This document shows positions 1-7,751 of a stretch of DNA of 16,257 nucleotides, in pieces. This DNA comes from Baffinella frigidus (lineage: Eukaryota; Cryptophyceae; Cryptomonadales; Baffinellaceae). The translations under genes and the position numbers were made by a program. Every line of letters begins with the position of its first letter. Within the stretch, counting starts at the first letter, position 1. The notes beneath the pieces are model-generated. The model ran no database searches. It had not been told where the DNA came from and was given only the letters and a program-made list of their open reading frames with translations. The stretch spans positions 891,662 through 907,918 of the forward strand of contig MU646327.1 of the NCBI GenBank assembly GCA_026770585.1, written 5' to 3'.

Positions 1-140
1 TTAGGGGGTTTAGGGTTTAGGGTTTAGGGCTTAGGGTTTAGAGATTAGGTTTCAGGGTTTAGGGTTTAGGGTTTAGGTTTTAGAGTTCAGGGTTCAGGGT
101 GTAGGGTTTAGGGTTCAGGGTTTAGGGTTTAGGGTTGAGG
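1..140. repeat. Degenerate interstitial telomere-like array (TTTAGGG)
   Basis: The window opens with about 20 imperfect copies of TTTAGGG, including variants such as TTCAGGG and TTTAGAG. The G-rich strand is the + strand. At a left-hand chromosome end the + strand should read CCCTAAA, so this is not a terminal telomere facing left. It directly abuts the donor site of the minus-strand exon at 149-214, so it probably lies inside an intron and reads CCCTAAA in that transcript. Confidence 0.85.
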
Positions 141-148
141 GCTTGCAC

Positions 149-214
149 CTGTCCCCAGTCGGAGAGGAGGTTCGAGGCGCGCGAGCAGGTTATGAGCGCC
201 TCCTCAGGCTTGCC
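149..214 (-). CDS. Internal exon fragment of an unrecognised gene
   Basis: Reading the minus strand, an acceptor (CTGGCAG) precedes 22 codons (GKPEEALITC... ending ...SDWGQ), followed by a donor CAG/GTGCAAG at 149/148. Both ends are phase 0, and the third codon positions are almost all G or C. The frame is open upstream to about 421, so the exon may begin earlier, for instance after an acceptor at 348. The putative intron that follows is the telomere-like array at 1-140, and any further exons would lie off the left edge. I do not recognise the protein. It could be an exon of a live gene or a subtelomeric gene relic; one exon cannot tell these apart. Confidence 0.4.
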
Positions 215-567
215 CTGCCAGGTCGTGACCATGGAATCAGTTGGAGCCGTTCTACCTTGGAGCCATTTAGGGCTGTCAAAAGGTTGAGCCACGTTTTCAG
301 AAGCTGAAGAGTCCACGACCTTCGCGACCTTCACCCTGGGGGGGCTCCTGTAATGTCGTGATTTTGTCTTGTTGATGTGCCCGAGGACAACGCCCGAGGC
401 GGGCCTATCTGTCCCGAGCACAGTCCAGGGCTGGAGGACGCGTGGACTCGGGGGGTCAACTTAAGGCCCCGTGAGCGAAACTTAAGGGGTCCAGTGGATG
501 CTTTACACGGGTTCGATGGCGCGAGACACGCATGATGCCTTGGAGCGGGTGCCCAACAGATCCTCTA

Positions 568-706
568 CCACTTACCAGCGACCGAGGACTTTTCCACCCT
601 GAATTCGAGGTGAAACGCGGTTAGAATTCCAGGGCAATGGATAAGATTCTGGTACAAATCGTTTAGATGGACTGTATCCGTGAAGCCCCCGGTGGCTGCT
701 AAGTGG
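568..706 (+). mobile_element. 139-bp MITE-like element, copy 1
   Basis: The element begins CCACTTACCAGC and ends GCTGCTAAGTGG, which are near-complementary 12-bp terminal inverted repeats. A second copy of exactly the same length lies in opposite orientation at 11500-11638, where the 12-bp ends are perfectly complementary. About 95 bp of the right part (611-706) matches the second copy nearly base for base. The element has no coding capacity. I see no convincing target-site duplication, so the transposon superfamily stays unassigned. Confidence 0.7.
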
Positions 707-753
707 CAAGTGGCTAGTGCATCGGGAGACTTTGTCACGGCACTTTGACGTCT

Positions 754-930
754 AGCTCTGCCTCAGTTAACGCTGCCTCCGTTAATCTGCGCTCCTCATT
801 AAATCAATTCGGACCATTAAATCCATTTGGACTGGCTCCTCCTTAATTCCACTTAGATCGTACAAACGTTCCAGTACAAAGAGCATCCAAATTGTATTTC
901 ATGGGGCGCCAGATTAAGTGAGGCAGAGCT
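754..930. mobile_element. Foldback element, AGCTCTGCCTCAGTTAA family, copy 1
   Basis: The left end AGCTCTGCCTCAGTTAA is matched by its reverse complement, with one mismatch, at 914-930. The repeat continues inward as AATCTG(C)GC. The interior is AT-rich with no reading frame. Related elements sit at 3501-3610 and 12762-12841. Open frames across this stretch are short and unsupported. Confidence 0.65.
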
Positions 931-1044
931 GGGCCTCGGCGAGCCAGTCGATGTGTAAGGAGCAGGAGCCATGACCGGGCAACACCCTGGCATAAATCGA
1001 CCTTTCGAACCGAACTCGGGAAGTGCACTTTGATCCGCGAACAC

Positions 1045-1155
1045 CATTTACTTAAATCTAAATGGGCAACGAAATTTACTGCACCTAAGGCTCATGCGAG
1101 TAACAGTAAAGCAACTGTGTAGTAAATTTCATGCCCATTTTCATCTAATTAAATG
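1045..1155. mobile_element. 111-bp AT-rich foldback element
   Basis: The two ends form an imperfect inverted repeat of about 38 bp. The left arm starts CATTTACTTAAATC and contains AAATGGGCAACGAAATTTACT; the right arm, reverse complemented, starts CATTTAATTAGATG and contains AAATGGGCATGAAATTTACT. It is non-coding and I found no second copy in this window. Confidence 0.6.
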
Positions 1156-1221
1156 ATGTACCCGGATGAGCTTGGGAGTCCTGGAGGGGAAGTTCGCGGG
1201 GGGGGTCGAGCGGTACACTCA

Positions 1222-1310
1222 TCTTACTGATTTACTTAGGGCCAAACCAACCCCCTAATTGATTTACTGAGGGCTAAACCAATTACCTAATTAATTTAGG
1301 GGCGTAACTA
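1222..1310. repeat. Two to three degraded TGATTTACT...CTAAACCAA units
   Basis: A short unit of roughly 40 bp (TGATTTACTTAGGGCCAAAC, then TGATTTACTGAGGGCTAAAC) occurs twice in tandem, with a third partial copy. The unit contains CTTAGGG-like text and could be decayed telomeric sequence. No gene was seen here. Confidence 0.4.
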
Positions 1311-1342
1311 ACAGACGATTTGTAGACACAGATGAAGGGGAC

Positions 1343-1488
1343 CTTTCCGAGCCAGTCGCGCGCAAGCCACGAATAGAGGTCCACGAATGCCCCCACGTTC
1401 ACCAGCAGCGCCCTCTCCAGCCTGTCAGCGTGCCAGCGGGCGGTCAAGCAGAACCACGGGCAATTTTGGCGTTCGCTTCCGGGTAATT
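1343..1488 (-). CDS. Internal exon fragment of an unrecognised gene
   Basis: On the minus strand an acceptor (GGTCTTAG) at 1489 is followed by 2 nt and 48 open codons, then a donor AAG/GTCCCC at 1343/1342. The peptide is rich in Trp, Leu and Arg; it includes the segments CLTARWHADRLERALL and VDLYSWLARDWLGK and has strong G/C third-position bias. The GTCCC donor resembles the one ending exon 5 of the large plus-strand gene. I do not recognise the family. It is an isolated exon between repeats, so it is either part of a long-intron gene or a duplicated relic. Confidence 0.4.
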
Positions 1489-1561
1489 CTAAGACCAGAA
1501 TTCTGGCCGTGGCGTGTCTGGCCTTGACCTGCAGAGGTAATTGTAGCAAGCGATTCCCTTC

Positions 1562-1625
1562 ACGCTCCACGCTCGACGCTCCACGTTGCACGCTCCACGC
1601 TCTACGCTCTACGCTCCACGCTCCA
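1562..1625. repeat. 7-bp minisatellite, ACGCTCC x about 9
   Basis: Nine consecutive heptamers of consensus ACGCTCC (variants ACGCTCG, ACGCTCT, ACGTTGC) run without interruption. The period equals that of the telomere-like arrays but the sequence is unrelated. Confidence 0.85.
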
Positions 1626-1835
1626 CCACAAACACTAAACCAAATAGGAGCGGTGTTTCGAACCCCACACTTCTCAACAAATACATTTGTTCACACATTA
1701 TGTCTACAGAGAAGGTGACTCCCCCAGAACGGAAGCCGTGTTCAATCCCTCACCTCAAGAGTCGTCCATCCAGCACGGAGGAAACGAAAGGAGAATAGGC
1801 GGATCACTTCTCGACTGCGCTTCAGTCGTCTCTTA

Positions 1836-1873
1836 TTTCGTAAGCCACGCCAGGTTTCGTAAGCCACGCCAGG
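1836..1873. repeat. 19-bp perfect tandem duplication
   Basis: The 19-base unit TTTCGTAAGCCACGCCAGG is present twice in immediate tandem. The surrounding 1626-2140 shows no supportable gene; the open frames there have mixed composition and no splice-site support. Confidence 0.85.
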
Positions 1874-2179
1874 TTTAGTGGGAATGTCAAAATGCAACGT
1901 TAAATTGATTGGTACTAAATGGTACGTAGCCACCTGGCGAGACGCAGATCCTTGTCCTTTCCACGCCCGGTCCGAATGAAAACCATTCGGATCCGGGTAC
2001 AACATTAAAAATAAGACTTGTATCTGAAATTCCGAGTTACGACCTGGCGTGAATCGTTCGAAATTTTGGGGGAAACGTTTCCTATCCTGCGACTGAGGAA
2101 TCTGGTTGTTCAGCCGGGTCCGACCACGGAAGGGCGATGTGTCCGGCTATGGCGGGATGAATTCAATCCTCAAGGTCCT

Positions 2180-2375
2180 AAAGGCGTGGCCGAGCTTGTT
2201 GGCGGACGCACAGCCCTTGTCTATCTGAAAAATCGGTGGAAATTGCTGGAAGTTCCACAAAACGTAGCCGTACCATTCAGTCCCCGGACATTTAATTTGA
2301 AGAATCGGCGGGATGAAATGAGGCGTACCCGAGTTTCTTGGCGGACGCACAGCCCTCATCGATCTGGTCGCCTTC
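2180..2375 (-). pseudogene. Two decayed copies of the exon at 2586-2695
   Basis: Read on the minus strand, about 2334-2368 encodes QIDEGCASAKKLGY and about 2188-2226 encodes FQIDKGCASANKLGH. Both match the second half of the exon at 2586-2695. The copy at 2334-2368 keeps the GG/GTAC donor-like junction; the other has lost it. They lack the first half of the exon and have no matching acceptor, so they look like partial tandem duplications, not separate genes. Confidence 0.5.
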
Positions 2376-2449
2376 ACTCGAGGCTAGAAGAGGGAGTATT
2401 TTAAATGTGGGGTTGTTAAATTCGTACAAGTCACGGGCAGGCTTGGTCG

Positions 2450-2477
2450 CGTAGCTGGGGGAACCCCCCCAGCTACG
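2450..2477. other. Perfect 12-bp hairpin
   Basis: CGTAGCTGGGGG is followed by a 4-nt spacer AACC and the exact complement CCCCCAGCTACG. It lies in a non-coding gap between the decayed exon copies and the intact one. The function is unknown; a foldback remnant is as likely as a regulatory structure. Confidence 0.7.
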
Positions 2478-2585
2478 TGCCCGAACGCCCCTGTTCGTGT
2501 GAAAATTACTACACGTCTCTTTCTTTCTTCACTTATAAAGGAATCCCTGTTTTAAAATAGTCACATTTCTAGCCTCGAGTGGTAC

Positions 2586-2695
2586 CCGAGTTTCTTAGCC
2601 GAAGCACACCCCTCGTCGATCTGGAAGCCGAGGGCGGTCGCCTTGCCCACCACCTCGCTCCCAGCGGCGTCCTCATTGAACTTCATTTCGATAGC
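2586..2695 (-). CDS. Internal exon of an unrecognised gene
   Basis: On the minus strand an acceptor GAGGCAG at 2696 is followed by an open frame of 36 codons plus 2 nt, starting AIEMKFNEDAAGSE and ending ...CASAKKLG, then a donor GG/GTACCA. Codons are G/C-ending, and the peptide looks like a soluble acidic helix. A second acceptor-proximal copy (AIEMKFNEEA) lies at 3024 and two donor-proximal copies lie at 2180-2375, so this exon has been copied piecemeal. The presumed upstream intron contains the 29-bp minisatellite. I do not recognise the protein. Confidence 0.45.
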
Positions 2696-2717
2696 CTGCC
2701 TCCTCCCCACCGTCAAC

Positions 2718-2833
2718 CATTCCCGCCACCGTCAACCACCGTCGACCATTCCCGCCACCGTCAACCACCGTCGACCATTCCCGCCACCGTCAACCACCGT
2801 CGACCATTCCCGCCACCGTCAACCACCGTCACC
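2718..2833. repeat. 29-bp minisatellite, 4 copies
   Basis: Four tandem 29-bp units begin at 2718, 2747, 2776 and 2805, each starting CATTCCCGCCACCGTCAACC; they are nearly identical. Decayed derivatives (ATTCCCGTCAACG) continue to about 2960. Seen from the minus strand the array is G-rich and lies just upstream of the acceptor of the exon at 2586-2695. Confidence 0.9.
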
Positions 2834-2984
2834 AAATCCCGTCAATCATTCCCGTATCACACCATGCGGGTGCACGTACTAGTTCCGGCGTTAACCATTC
2901 CCGCCACCATCAACCACTGTCAACGATTCCCGTCAACGATTCCCGTCAACATTCCCGTATAAAACACCGTACGGGTGCACGCCC

Positions 2985-3024
2985 TAATTCCGGTGGCTTC
3001 CTCATTGAACTTCATTTCGATTGC
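2985..3024 (-). pseudogene. Truncated 5' copy of the exon at 2586-2695
   Basis: On the minus strand GTGCAG/GCAATCGAAATG starts a peptide AIEMKFNEEATG that matches the first 12 residues of the exon at 2586-2695. It then runs into the minisatellite-flanking sequence (GGGTGCACG...). With that exon it brackets the minisatellite, which suggests a segmental duplication of acceptor plus exon start. Confidence 0.5.
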
Positions 3025-3063
3025 CTGCACTCCACGGTCAACCATTCCCACATAAGGGTTTGT

Positions 3064-3288
3064 TTATCAGAGTTTAAATGATACGTTATCAGACTGGAAT
3101 TCTTTTGGGGCTTATCAACCCTGGAAAATCCTTATCAGCCAAATATGGGTCATAAGAGCAGCATCTTAAAGGCCAAAAATCGGGGGTTTGGCCTTCTTGG
3201 TACGCTTGTCAGCACCGAGCTGATAACCTTGCTAACCCAAATATCAGCGTTGCGCTGATAATCTGATAACGCCGGCAGCTGATATAAC
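3064..3288. repeat. Cluster of TTATCA / TGATAA motifs
   Basis: At least eight copies of TTATCA(G) or its complement occur within 225 bp: the TTATCA sense at 3064, 3086, 3112 and 3132, then the CTGATAA sense at 3220, 3255 and 3263, with ATATCAG at 3241 and CTGATAT at 3279. The arrangement is roughly inverted about the centre. It could be a decayed foldback repeat or a cluster of GATA-type sites. No gene was seen. Confidence 0.5.
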
Positions 3289-3500
3289 AACCCTATCCCT
3301 CATCACACCATATCCACCACATCGTGCATTTGTTCGTGACATGCAAGCCTGCAGCAATATTTCTTTGCAGAACAAGATAGATGGTGCAGCTCCTCATGGG
3401 ACGATGCGCGCGGATGGAGTAGCGGGAGAGTCGCAGAACTGGTGCCGCGGACCTTGGGTTAGTGTGATGTGGCGAGCGGTCTTCAGTGACAACAAGGTCT

Positions 3501-3610
3501 AGCTCTGTCCCAGTCGGGTTGGCTGATCGTTTTCACACCAAACGTGGACGGATGTATGCCGCACACCAAAAGAATCAAATTCCGGAGACCAGATTAACTA
3601 AGGCAGGGCT
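3501..3610. mobile_element. Foldback element, AGCTCTGCCTCAGTTAA family, copy 2
   Basis: The left end AGCTCTGTCCCAG is decayed. The right end, reverse complemented, reads AGCCCTGCCTTAGTTAATCT, closely matching the ends of the elements at 754-930 and 12762-12841. The length is 110 bp and it is non-coding. Confidence 0.5.
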
Positions 3611-3645
3611 GGAACCACACAGCGGACTTCGAGGGGGTTTTGAAT

Positions 3646-3715
3646 AACCCCTAAGCGACCAGCCTTAGGACCCTACGGTAGGCAACCGGTAGGGAAATAG
3701 GGGGGTTCCTATGGA
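3646..3715. repeat. Dispersed repeat with CCCCTAAGCGAC core, copy 1
   Basis: CCCCTAAGCGAC followed by CTACGGTAGGCAA and a GTAGGG...ATAGGGG stretch recurs in order at about 8728-8790, with small gaps. This copy overlaps the 3' end of the minus-strand gene at 3665-4633 and supplies its apparent final codons and stop. Confidence 0.5.
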
Positions 3716-4633
3716 TAAGGTAACGGAAAGGTGGCCCGATTTGGGCCGGAAATCCCTTCGTAGCCCGCTGTGTGGGTGGAGGACCGAGCGCTTGATGAAC
3801 TTGTCGATAGATACAGAGAGGAGCCTGACGCTCCGCGCCGAGGACTCCACCAGCTGCAGCTCCGTGCCCAACGTCAGCGGCAACCGCAGCAGCCCCGTCG
3901 CCTGCGCGGGCCGCGATTACCGCACTGCATTCCGGCAAGTGGTGAGGTAGAGGTGATCTCAGTATCTCCTCGAGTGGTGCCCAGAGCGAGAGTTGTATTC
4001 ATCCCTGCATTCTGGGTGGATACTGACAAGCCGCAGCGAGCCACAGGGATCTGCCCCTCACCGTTCCAGTCTTTTCGTCCACGCAGATGGGCACGACGAA
4101 GGGGTGCACGCCCTTGCGAGCGCTGGGCTCCACCAGCTTCTGCCCCCGGGCGCTCAGGATCTCTGCCACGAGCGCCAGCCGCTGCCTGCCCAGCGCCCCA
4201 CGCTCTCAGTTGCATCGTGTGGAAGCGGCATGGTTGGCTGAGAATGGGGGCCACGCCGCATCAATGCATCATCGGTATGCGCAAGGTGTGTGTGCGTCCC
4301 GGAATGCCCCGGTCCGTGATCTCACCCGTCTGGCAGCGAGGCCTCGTCGACACCGGCCGTGCCACGCAGGTAATCCAGATAACCTGCTGCGTCAAAAGCG
4401 CCTCCAGCAGCGACCATCGAGAGAGGTGAACGTGCTGCCGCGCCACGCCGCTGCTCGTGGGAGAGCGAGAGCACTCTTTGCGCGGGCCGCGGCGCGAAGG
4501 CCCCTCGCGCCAGACTCCGACCGGTGGCATGGGCTTGCGGGATCCCCGCATGGAAAAGGGGCGTGTTAGTCAGGAAGGCAGCTCCTGGTGCGACGAGGGC
4601 GAGCAGGAGCGCGCCAGAGAGCGTCCAATACAT
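3665..4633 (-). CDS. Probable plastid-targeted protein, 3'-truncated, three exons
   Basis: Exons on the minus strand are 4633-4326, 4185-4062 and 3901-3665, with GT-AG introns of 140 and 160 bp and compatible phases (2, then 0). The start ATG at 4633 has a good context (GTCACCATG). Residues 1-20 form a hydrophobic signal peptide ending GAAF (Ala-Phe at the cleavage site). Next comes a Ser/Thr/Arg/Ala-rich, acid-poor transit peptide to about residue 70 (SPLSMVAAGG). The body then holds YLDYLRGT, SLPDGQRLALVAEILSA, KGVHPFVVPICVDEKTGT and LLRLPLTLGTELQLVESS. The bipartite leader implies plastid import via the ER, which is established for red-lineage complex plastids. I do not recognise the mature domain. 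Good coding bias fades after FIKR (about 3785), and the tail comes from the dispersed repeat at 3646-3715, so the C-terminus is probably lost. Confidence 0.65.
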
Positions 4634-4702
4634 GGTGACTGGAAATTAGATCCTCGGATCCCACAGCCAATCTCCGAACGTCCACGAGGCCGTCTTTTTT
4701 TA

Positions 4703-4730
4703 GAGATTTGACCAGCGCTGGTCAAATCTC
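4703..4730. promoter_or_regulatory. 28-bp perfect palindrome upstream of the plastid-targeted gene
   Basis: GAGATTTGACCAGC is followed immediately by its exact reverse complement, with no spacer. It lies 70 bp upstream of the ATG at 4633 on the minus strand and next to a T-run at 4695-4701. The position suggests a promoter-proximal binding site, but it could equally be a foldback remnant. The regulatory role is inference. Confidence 0.45.
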
Positions 4731-4790
4731 CAGGTCGCCTGACGGGGGGAGGGGGGGGCTTCGAAGATACCGTGCTCGGTCAGTGCAGCT

Positions 4791-4851
4791 TGCTGTGCTG
4801 GCCTGTGAGCACGAGGAGGTGGCGGAGCTTCTTCATCATGGGGGGTGGCCT
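4791..4851 (+). pseudogene. Possible ankyrin-like exon scrap
   Basis: After an acceptor-like GTCAGTGCAG, the + strand reads LAVLACEHEEVAELLHHGG, which resembles the helix-turn-helix consensus of an ankyrin repeat (LHLAC...EVAELLL..GA). Only one partial repeat is present, and the initial histidine position and the internal Gly/His turn are imperfect. The frame stays open to a stop at about 4915, but the later residues (Pro/Arg-rich) do not look ankyrin-like. It may be coincidence. Confidence 0.2.
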
Positions 4852-4917
4852 TTCCTTAGGGACAAGCCCCCAGCTGGCGGGCCCTCCCGGCCTCTACGAC
4901 GTCGCGTAGTCTCGTAG

Positions 4918-5830
4918 CTTGAGTCCTCTCCTCTAGCTAGGTCCCGGTGCTTCATAAAATTCGCCCTGGGGTAGGCCCCCACCGGGAGGGACCGCACCTA
5001 CCCCTAGTCTCCCCACGGGTGTGACAGCCTGATCTCCGGCCCCTCGGGGTCCGCGCGTGAAAGGGTGATTCCTTTACACCGTGCACGGAAATGGTGATGG
5101 CTGTTACGTGGTCTCGCCTTGAGCTTAGGCTCGGGTGCTGCCGTGGGTTTAAGAGGCAAGGCAACCCGTTGCGTGGAATCCCCGTGAATCTCTCGGTACC
5201 GTCCTTGCACCGGCAACGGTGCTTGGATCCAGACGGCGGGCTGGGGGTAAAAATCCGAGAGCTAGGGGGGACACGCAGGCAAGGTGCTGGAGTCTTAGCG
5301 TCTGGACAGCTGGGGATTCCACGGGTGTGCAGACCTGCCCAGCTTTTTCAGGCGTGCTCGACGGCCCAGTACCCGCATCAGAGCACGCATGGTTGTCGGT
5401 CCACTGCTATTGGGCTCAAGGAACGTGCCCCACCCCCGCGAGAGCGGTCTCCGGTCTAGCACCAAGCCACGGTGTGAAATTGGGGGGTTGGCCCCGGACG
5501 TAAGTAGGTACAGGACAGCCGGGGTCCGACTTTGGGATAGCTTGTTAAGCGGCTTCCGCCCGCCAGTGTTGTTCCTGTCGGTCCGAATAAACAAGCTTAA
5601 CTGGGGTCACTTGCGGAGCCCCTCCACTGGCCCAAAAGAGGAGTGTGGGGGTAGCTACCGGAGTGATAGTTGAGGGGTCCCACGCATACCCCGTGAGGGG
5701 CTGCTTGTGGGACGTGGGTGGGGCAGATAGGAGATGGGCTGTACGCACGGCCTGTCTTGTTCTGTTCCTTCTGTTCACGACGACTTCGATAAGACGAAGG
5801 GGGTTCGCCAAGTAAGGGTCGGTCGGGATT
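4918..5830. other. GC-rich stretch without a supportable gene
   Basis: Several frames of 70-120 codons are open on both strands, but their peptides are Arg/Gly/Pro-rich low-quality translations with no consistent third-position bias, splice sites or recognisable motifs. I found no rRNA or tRNA signature. The region has few obvious internal repeats, unlike the flanks, so it may be old intergenic DNA or a diverged non-coding transcript. Confidence 0.4.
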
Positions 5831-6026
5831 GTCCGCAACGAAACCTGCTATAGCTCCAGGACCAGCCCCCGCTTCCGTGCTCACCATGACGTTTCGGTCC
5901 ACCGGACGTGGGAACGTGTGTGCTGCTGTACGAAGTTCATTAAAGCTCCATAAGCTCCATAAGCTCCAATCTTGTTCGATCCCTAGCTTCTTCTACAAAT
6001 GTTTGTGGCTCCGAGCGGACACCCAG

Positions 6027-6308
6027 AACGTGTCGGCCTCGGCGGCAGCAGGGGCGAATTCCCGCGGAACCCTCAAATCTGTCGAGCAGCGCCGGGGGGA
6101 GATCTTCGCCCGCCAGCGCTCCGCCCTGGTGCTCACCAGCCTCCGCGGGTCCGCGCTGCGCCTCACGAGCAAGCACTGGGACCGTGCCATGACCGCTGCG
6201 CAGCGGCGTGGCATGGCGGCGCGCGAAGCCGCGGCCGTCGAGGAGGAGCGCGCCGCCCAGCTGGCGCCTGCGCTCCCCGTCGTCGTCAACGCCTACCCCG
6301 TGGCGTAG
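6027..6308 (+). CDS. Orphan 3'-terminal exon, Ala/Arg-rich helical C-terminus
   Basis: An acceptor ACACCCAG ends at 6026. A phase-0 frame of 93 codons then runs to a TAG at 6306-6308. Third positions are overwhelmingly G/C, in contrast to the AT-rich sequence just downstream. The peptide (SVEQRRGEIFARQRSAL..., HWDRAMTAAQRRGMAAREAA, VEEERAAQLAPALPV...) predicts long charged helices, with a hydrophobic Pro-containing tail ending NAYPVA. I see no matching upstream exon within several kb, so it is either the last exon of a long-intron gene or a duplicated relic. Its style resembles the large gene at 9982 onwards but I see no sequence match. The family is unrecognised. Confidence 0.5.
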   Translation, partial: NVSASAAAGANSRGTLKSVEQRRGEIFARQRSALVLTSLRGSALRLTSKHWDRAMTAAQRRGMAAREAAAVEEERAAQLAPALPVVVNAYPVA

Positions 6309-7270
6309 TCAGCTCGTTCTAGTGGACGAGATGTCCTTTCTCCACCCACCCTCTGGGTGGTTCTGGGCTGCTAGAGCCATCACGTCTCGTCTTACCTTAC
6401 AGCGGTCGTGTTTTACAATTTAGTAAACTTTGTTTTCCCCCAGTAATGTGCCATTTTTTTGTACAGGATCCTTAAAGGATGTTCGAACCACCTTCGAACA
6501 AGTTCCAAAAGGAAGCAGCACCATCCTGCAGTACCAGTTCCAGTATCCGCCACTGCTGGGCGCTCGAAGAATCTAAAGGACTCAGAGGCGCGGTCGGTCC
6601 AGAAACAAAGATTTATCAGATTTTTGGCGAAGAGTGAAAAACAAAGTAGAATCGATTTTCCAGAGACGGGGTCGAATTTCGCATATCTCAACTAAAAGTG
6701 GCTGTGGGGTGGGGTATCAGTTTGTTTGCCAGTTTGGGGGGGGCATGCAGGAAGGAGGATCGGGGATCCGGATTGATTTTCTAAGCTTCAGGATGGATGT
6801 CTCCACCTTTAGAATATAGCCTTTAGGTTTTTGATGCATGTTTCAAGTTTGAGGATGGAGGCTCTAGCTCCTTAAGCTCTGCTAAAACTGATGTCTGCAT
6901 AACAAAGCTGAGAGCTTTATGAGGTCCCAAACTAAAAAACCTGAGTGGTGGCCCTTCGTGAAACTCGTCGGCCACACTATCCAGCGTTAATGACCGAGCA
7001 AACAAGACCCGTCTAACAATGGTTGATGCACTCCAAAACAGCCAGTTCTACCAGTCGCCAGACTAAACAACTGAAGGTTCCCCTTCGCTTGTACTCGTTG
7101 GTCACACTAGGACACGGGTGACAATTTACCAGAGGGCGAGGCACATCTCGTTCCTGCTTATTTTGAATTCGGCAATCAACCCGCCCAAAACCACCCCAAT
7201 AATTCGTGTGTGAAAACGTTACAATGTGGGGCAACAGAGCCGGCATGCGCACTGTCCCAGTTGGAATTCA
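6309..7270. other. AT-richer intergenic stretch, no gene supported
   Basis: Base composition drops in G+C compared with the flanks. A diverged direct repeat of about 50 bp (each copy ending GTCACACT or GCCACACT) occurs at 6929-6979 and 7063-7110. Open frames at 6413-6695 exist on both strands but have no splice or composition support. Confidence 0.4.
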
Positions 7271-7274
7271 ATTG

Positions 7275-7368
7275 GGGCAGCAACAAATAGGAACGAGCCC
7301 CTCCACAATCTTGTTCTTTGCCACACCCAACCAGGACTTGGTCCCGTTGCCCAGGAACAAGCTCCCAA
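7275..7368 (-). pseudogene. Possible minus-strand exon fragment
   Basis: On the minus strand, after an acceptor-like TTTTTCTTGGGAG, about 30 codons read SLFLGNGTKSWLGVAKNKIV and continue EGLVPI, with mostly G/C third positions in a locally AT-rich background. The donor is uncertain; the frame runs to a stop at about 7268. I do not recognise the peptide. With no neighbouring exon it may be a relic or chance. Confidence 0.25.
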
Positions 7369-7370
7369 GA

Positions 7371-7748
7371 AAAATGAATGGCCCTTTCTCAAAACATTTT
7401 TGAAAGTTGGTGGGAGTTAGTGCGAAGGTGGTTTCTAGAATATTGGTAAAAACACCGAAACAGGAAAATCCCGATTGCCTGAGACAAAACGTCAAATGTT
7501 TTTTGCCCCCGACAAACGGTCAATTTTTGCCCTAGACAAAGTTCTCATTGTTCCCTTTGGGGTTGATTTAAACTCTGTGTGGTTGGCCGCCAAAGGTTCT
7601 TGAAAGTCGTAATGCATCTCAAAAAGAGGGGGGGGGGGGATTTAACAGATTGTTTACGAAGGGATTTTCGGCCCGATTCTGCCCGACTTATCCACCAAAA
7701 TTCTTGAAGGTGTTTCGGTGCTTTGCTGCTTGCAAGGGGATCTATGGT
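7371..7748. other. Non-coding stretch with poly-G run
   Basis: No supportable gene. A run of about 12 G occurs around 7627-7639. The sequence is otherwise unremarkable AT-rich DNA. Confidence 0.4.
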
Positions 7749-7751
7749 GCT

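Noticed and set aside
1-140. True chromosome-end telomere at the left edge
   Set aside because: The G-rich strand is on the + strand, the wrong orientation for a left-hand end, the units are heavily mutated, and an exon donor abuts the array.
1640-1670. tRNA-like TTTCGAACCCC segment
   Set aside because: It resembles a T-loop, but there is no acceptor stem, D-arm or anticodon arm in the required positions.
2718-2960. CRISPR-like array
   Set aside because: The units are contiguous 29-bp minisatellite repeats with no unique spacers, in a eukaryotic context.
3362-3500. Possible plus-strand exon (about 44 codons after TTTGCAG, ending in a TAG)
   Set aside because: Third positions show little bias and no partner exon or donor is visible. 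The frame could be open by chance.
3770-4569. Long plus-strand frames of 160 and 219 codons
   Set aside because: They lie opposite the plastid-targeted gene and give Arg/Pro/Ala-rich shadow peptides without splice support.
5091-5673. Overlapping plus-strand frames of 94-122 codons
   Set aside because: No coding bias, no recognisable motifs, and equally open frames on the other strand.
6413-6695. Opposed frames of 78 and 92 codons
   Set aside because: AT-rich context, no splice sites, and neither peptide has protein-like composition beyond chance.
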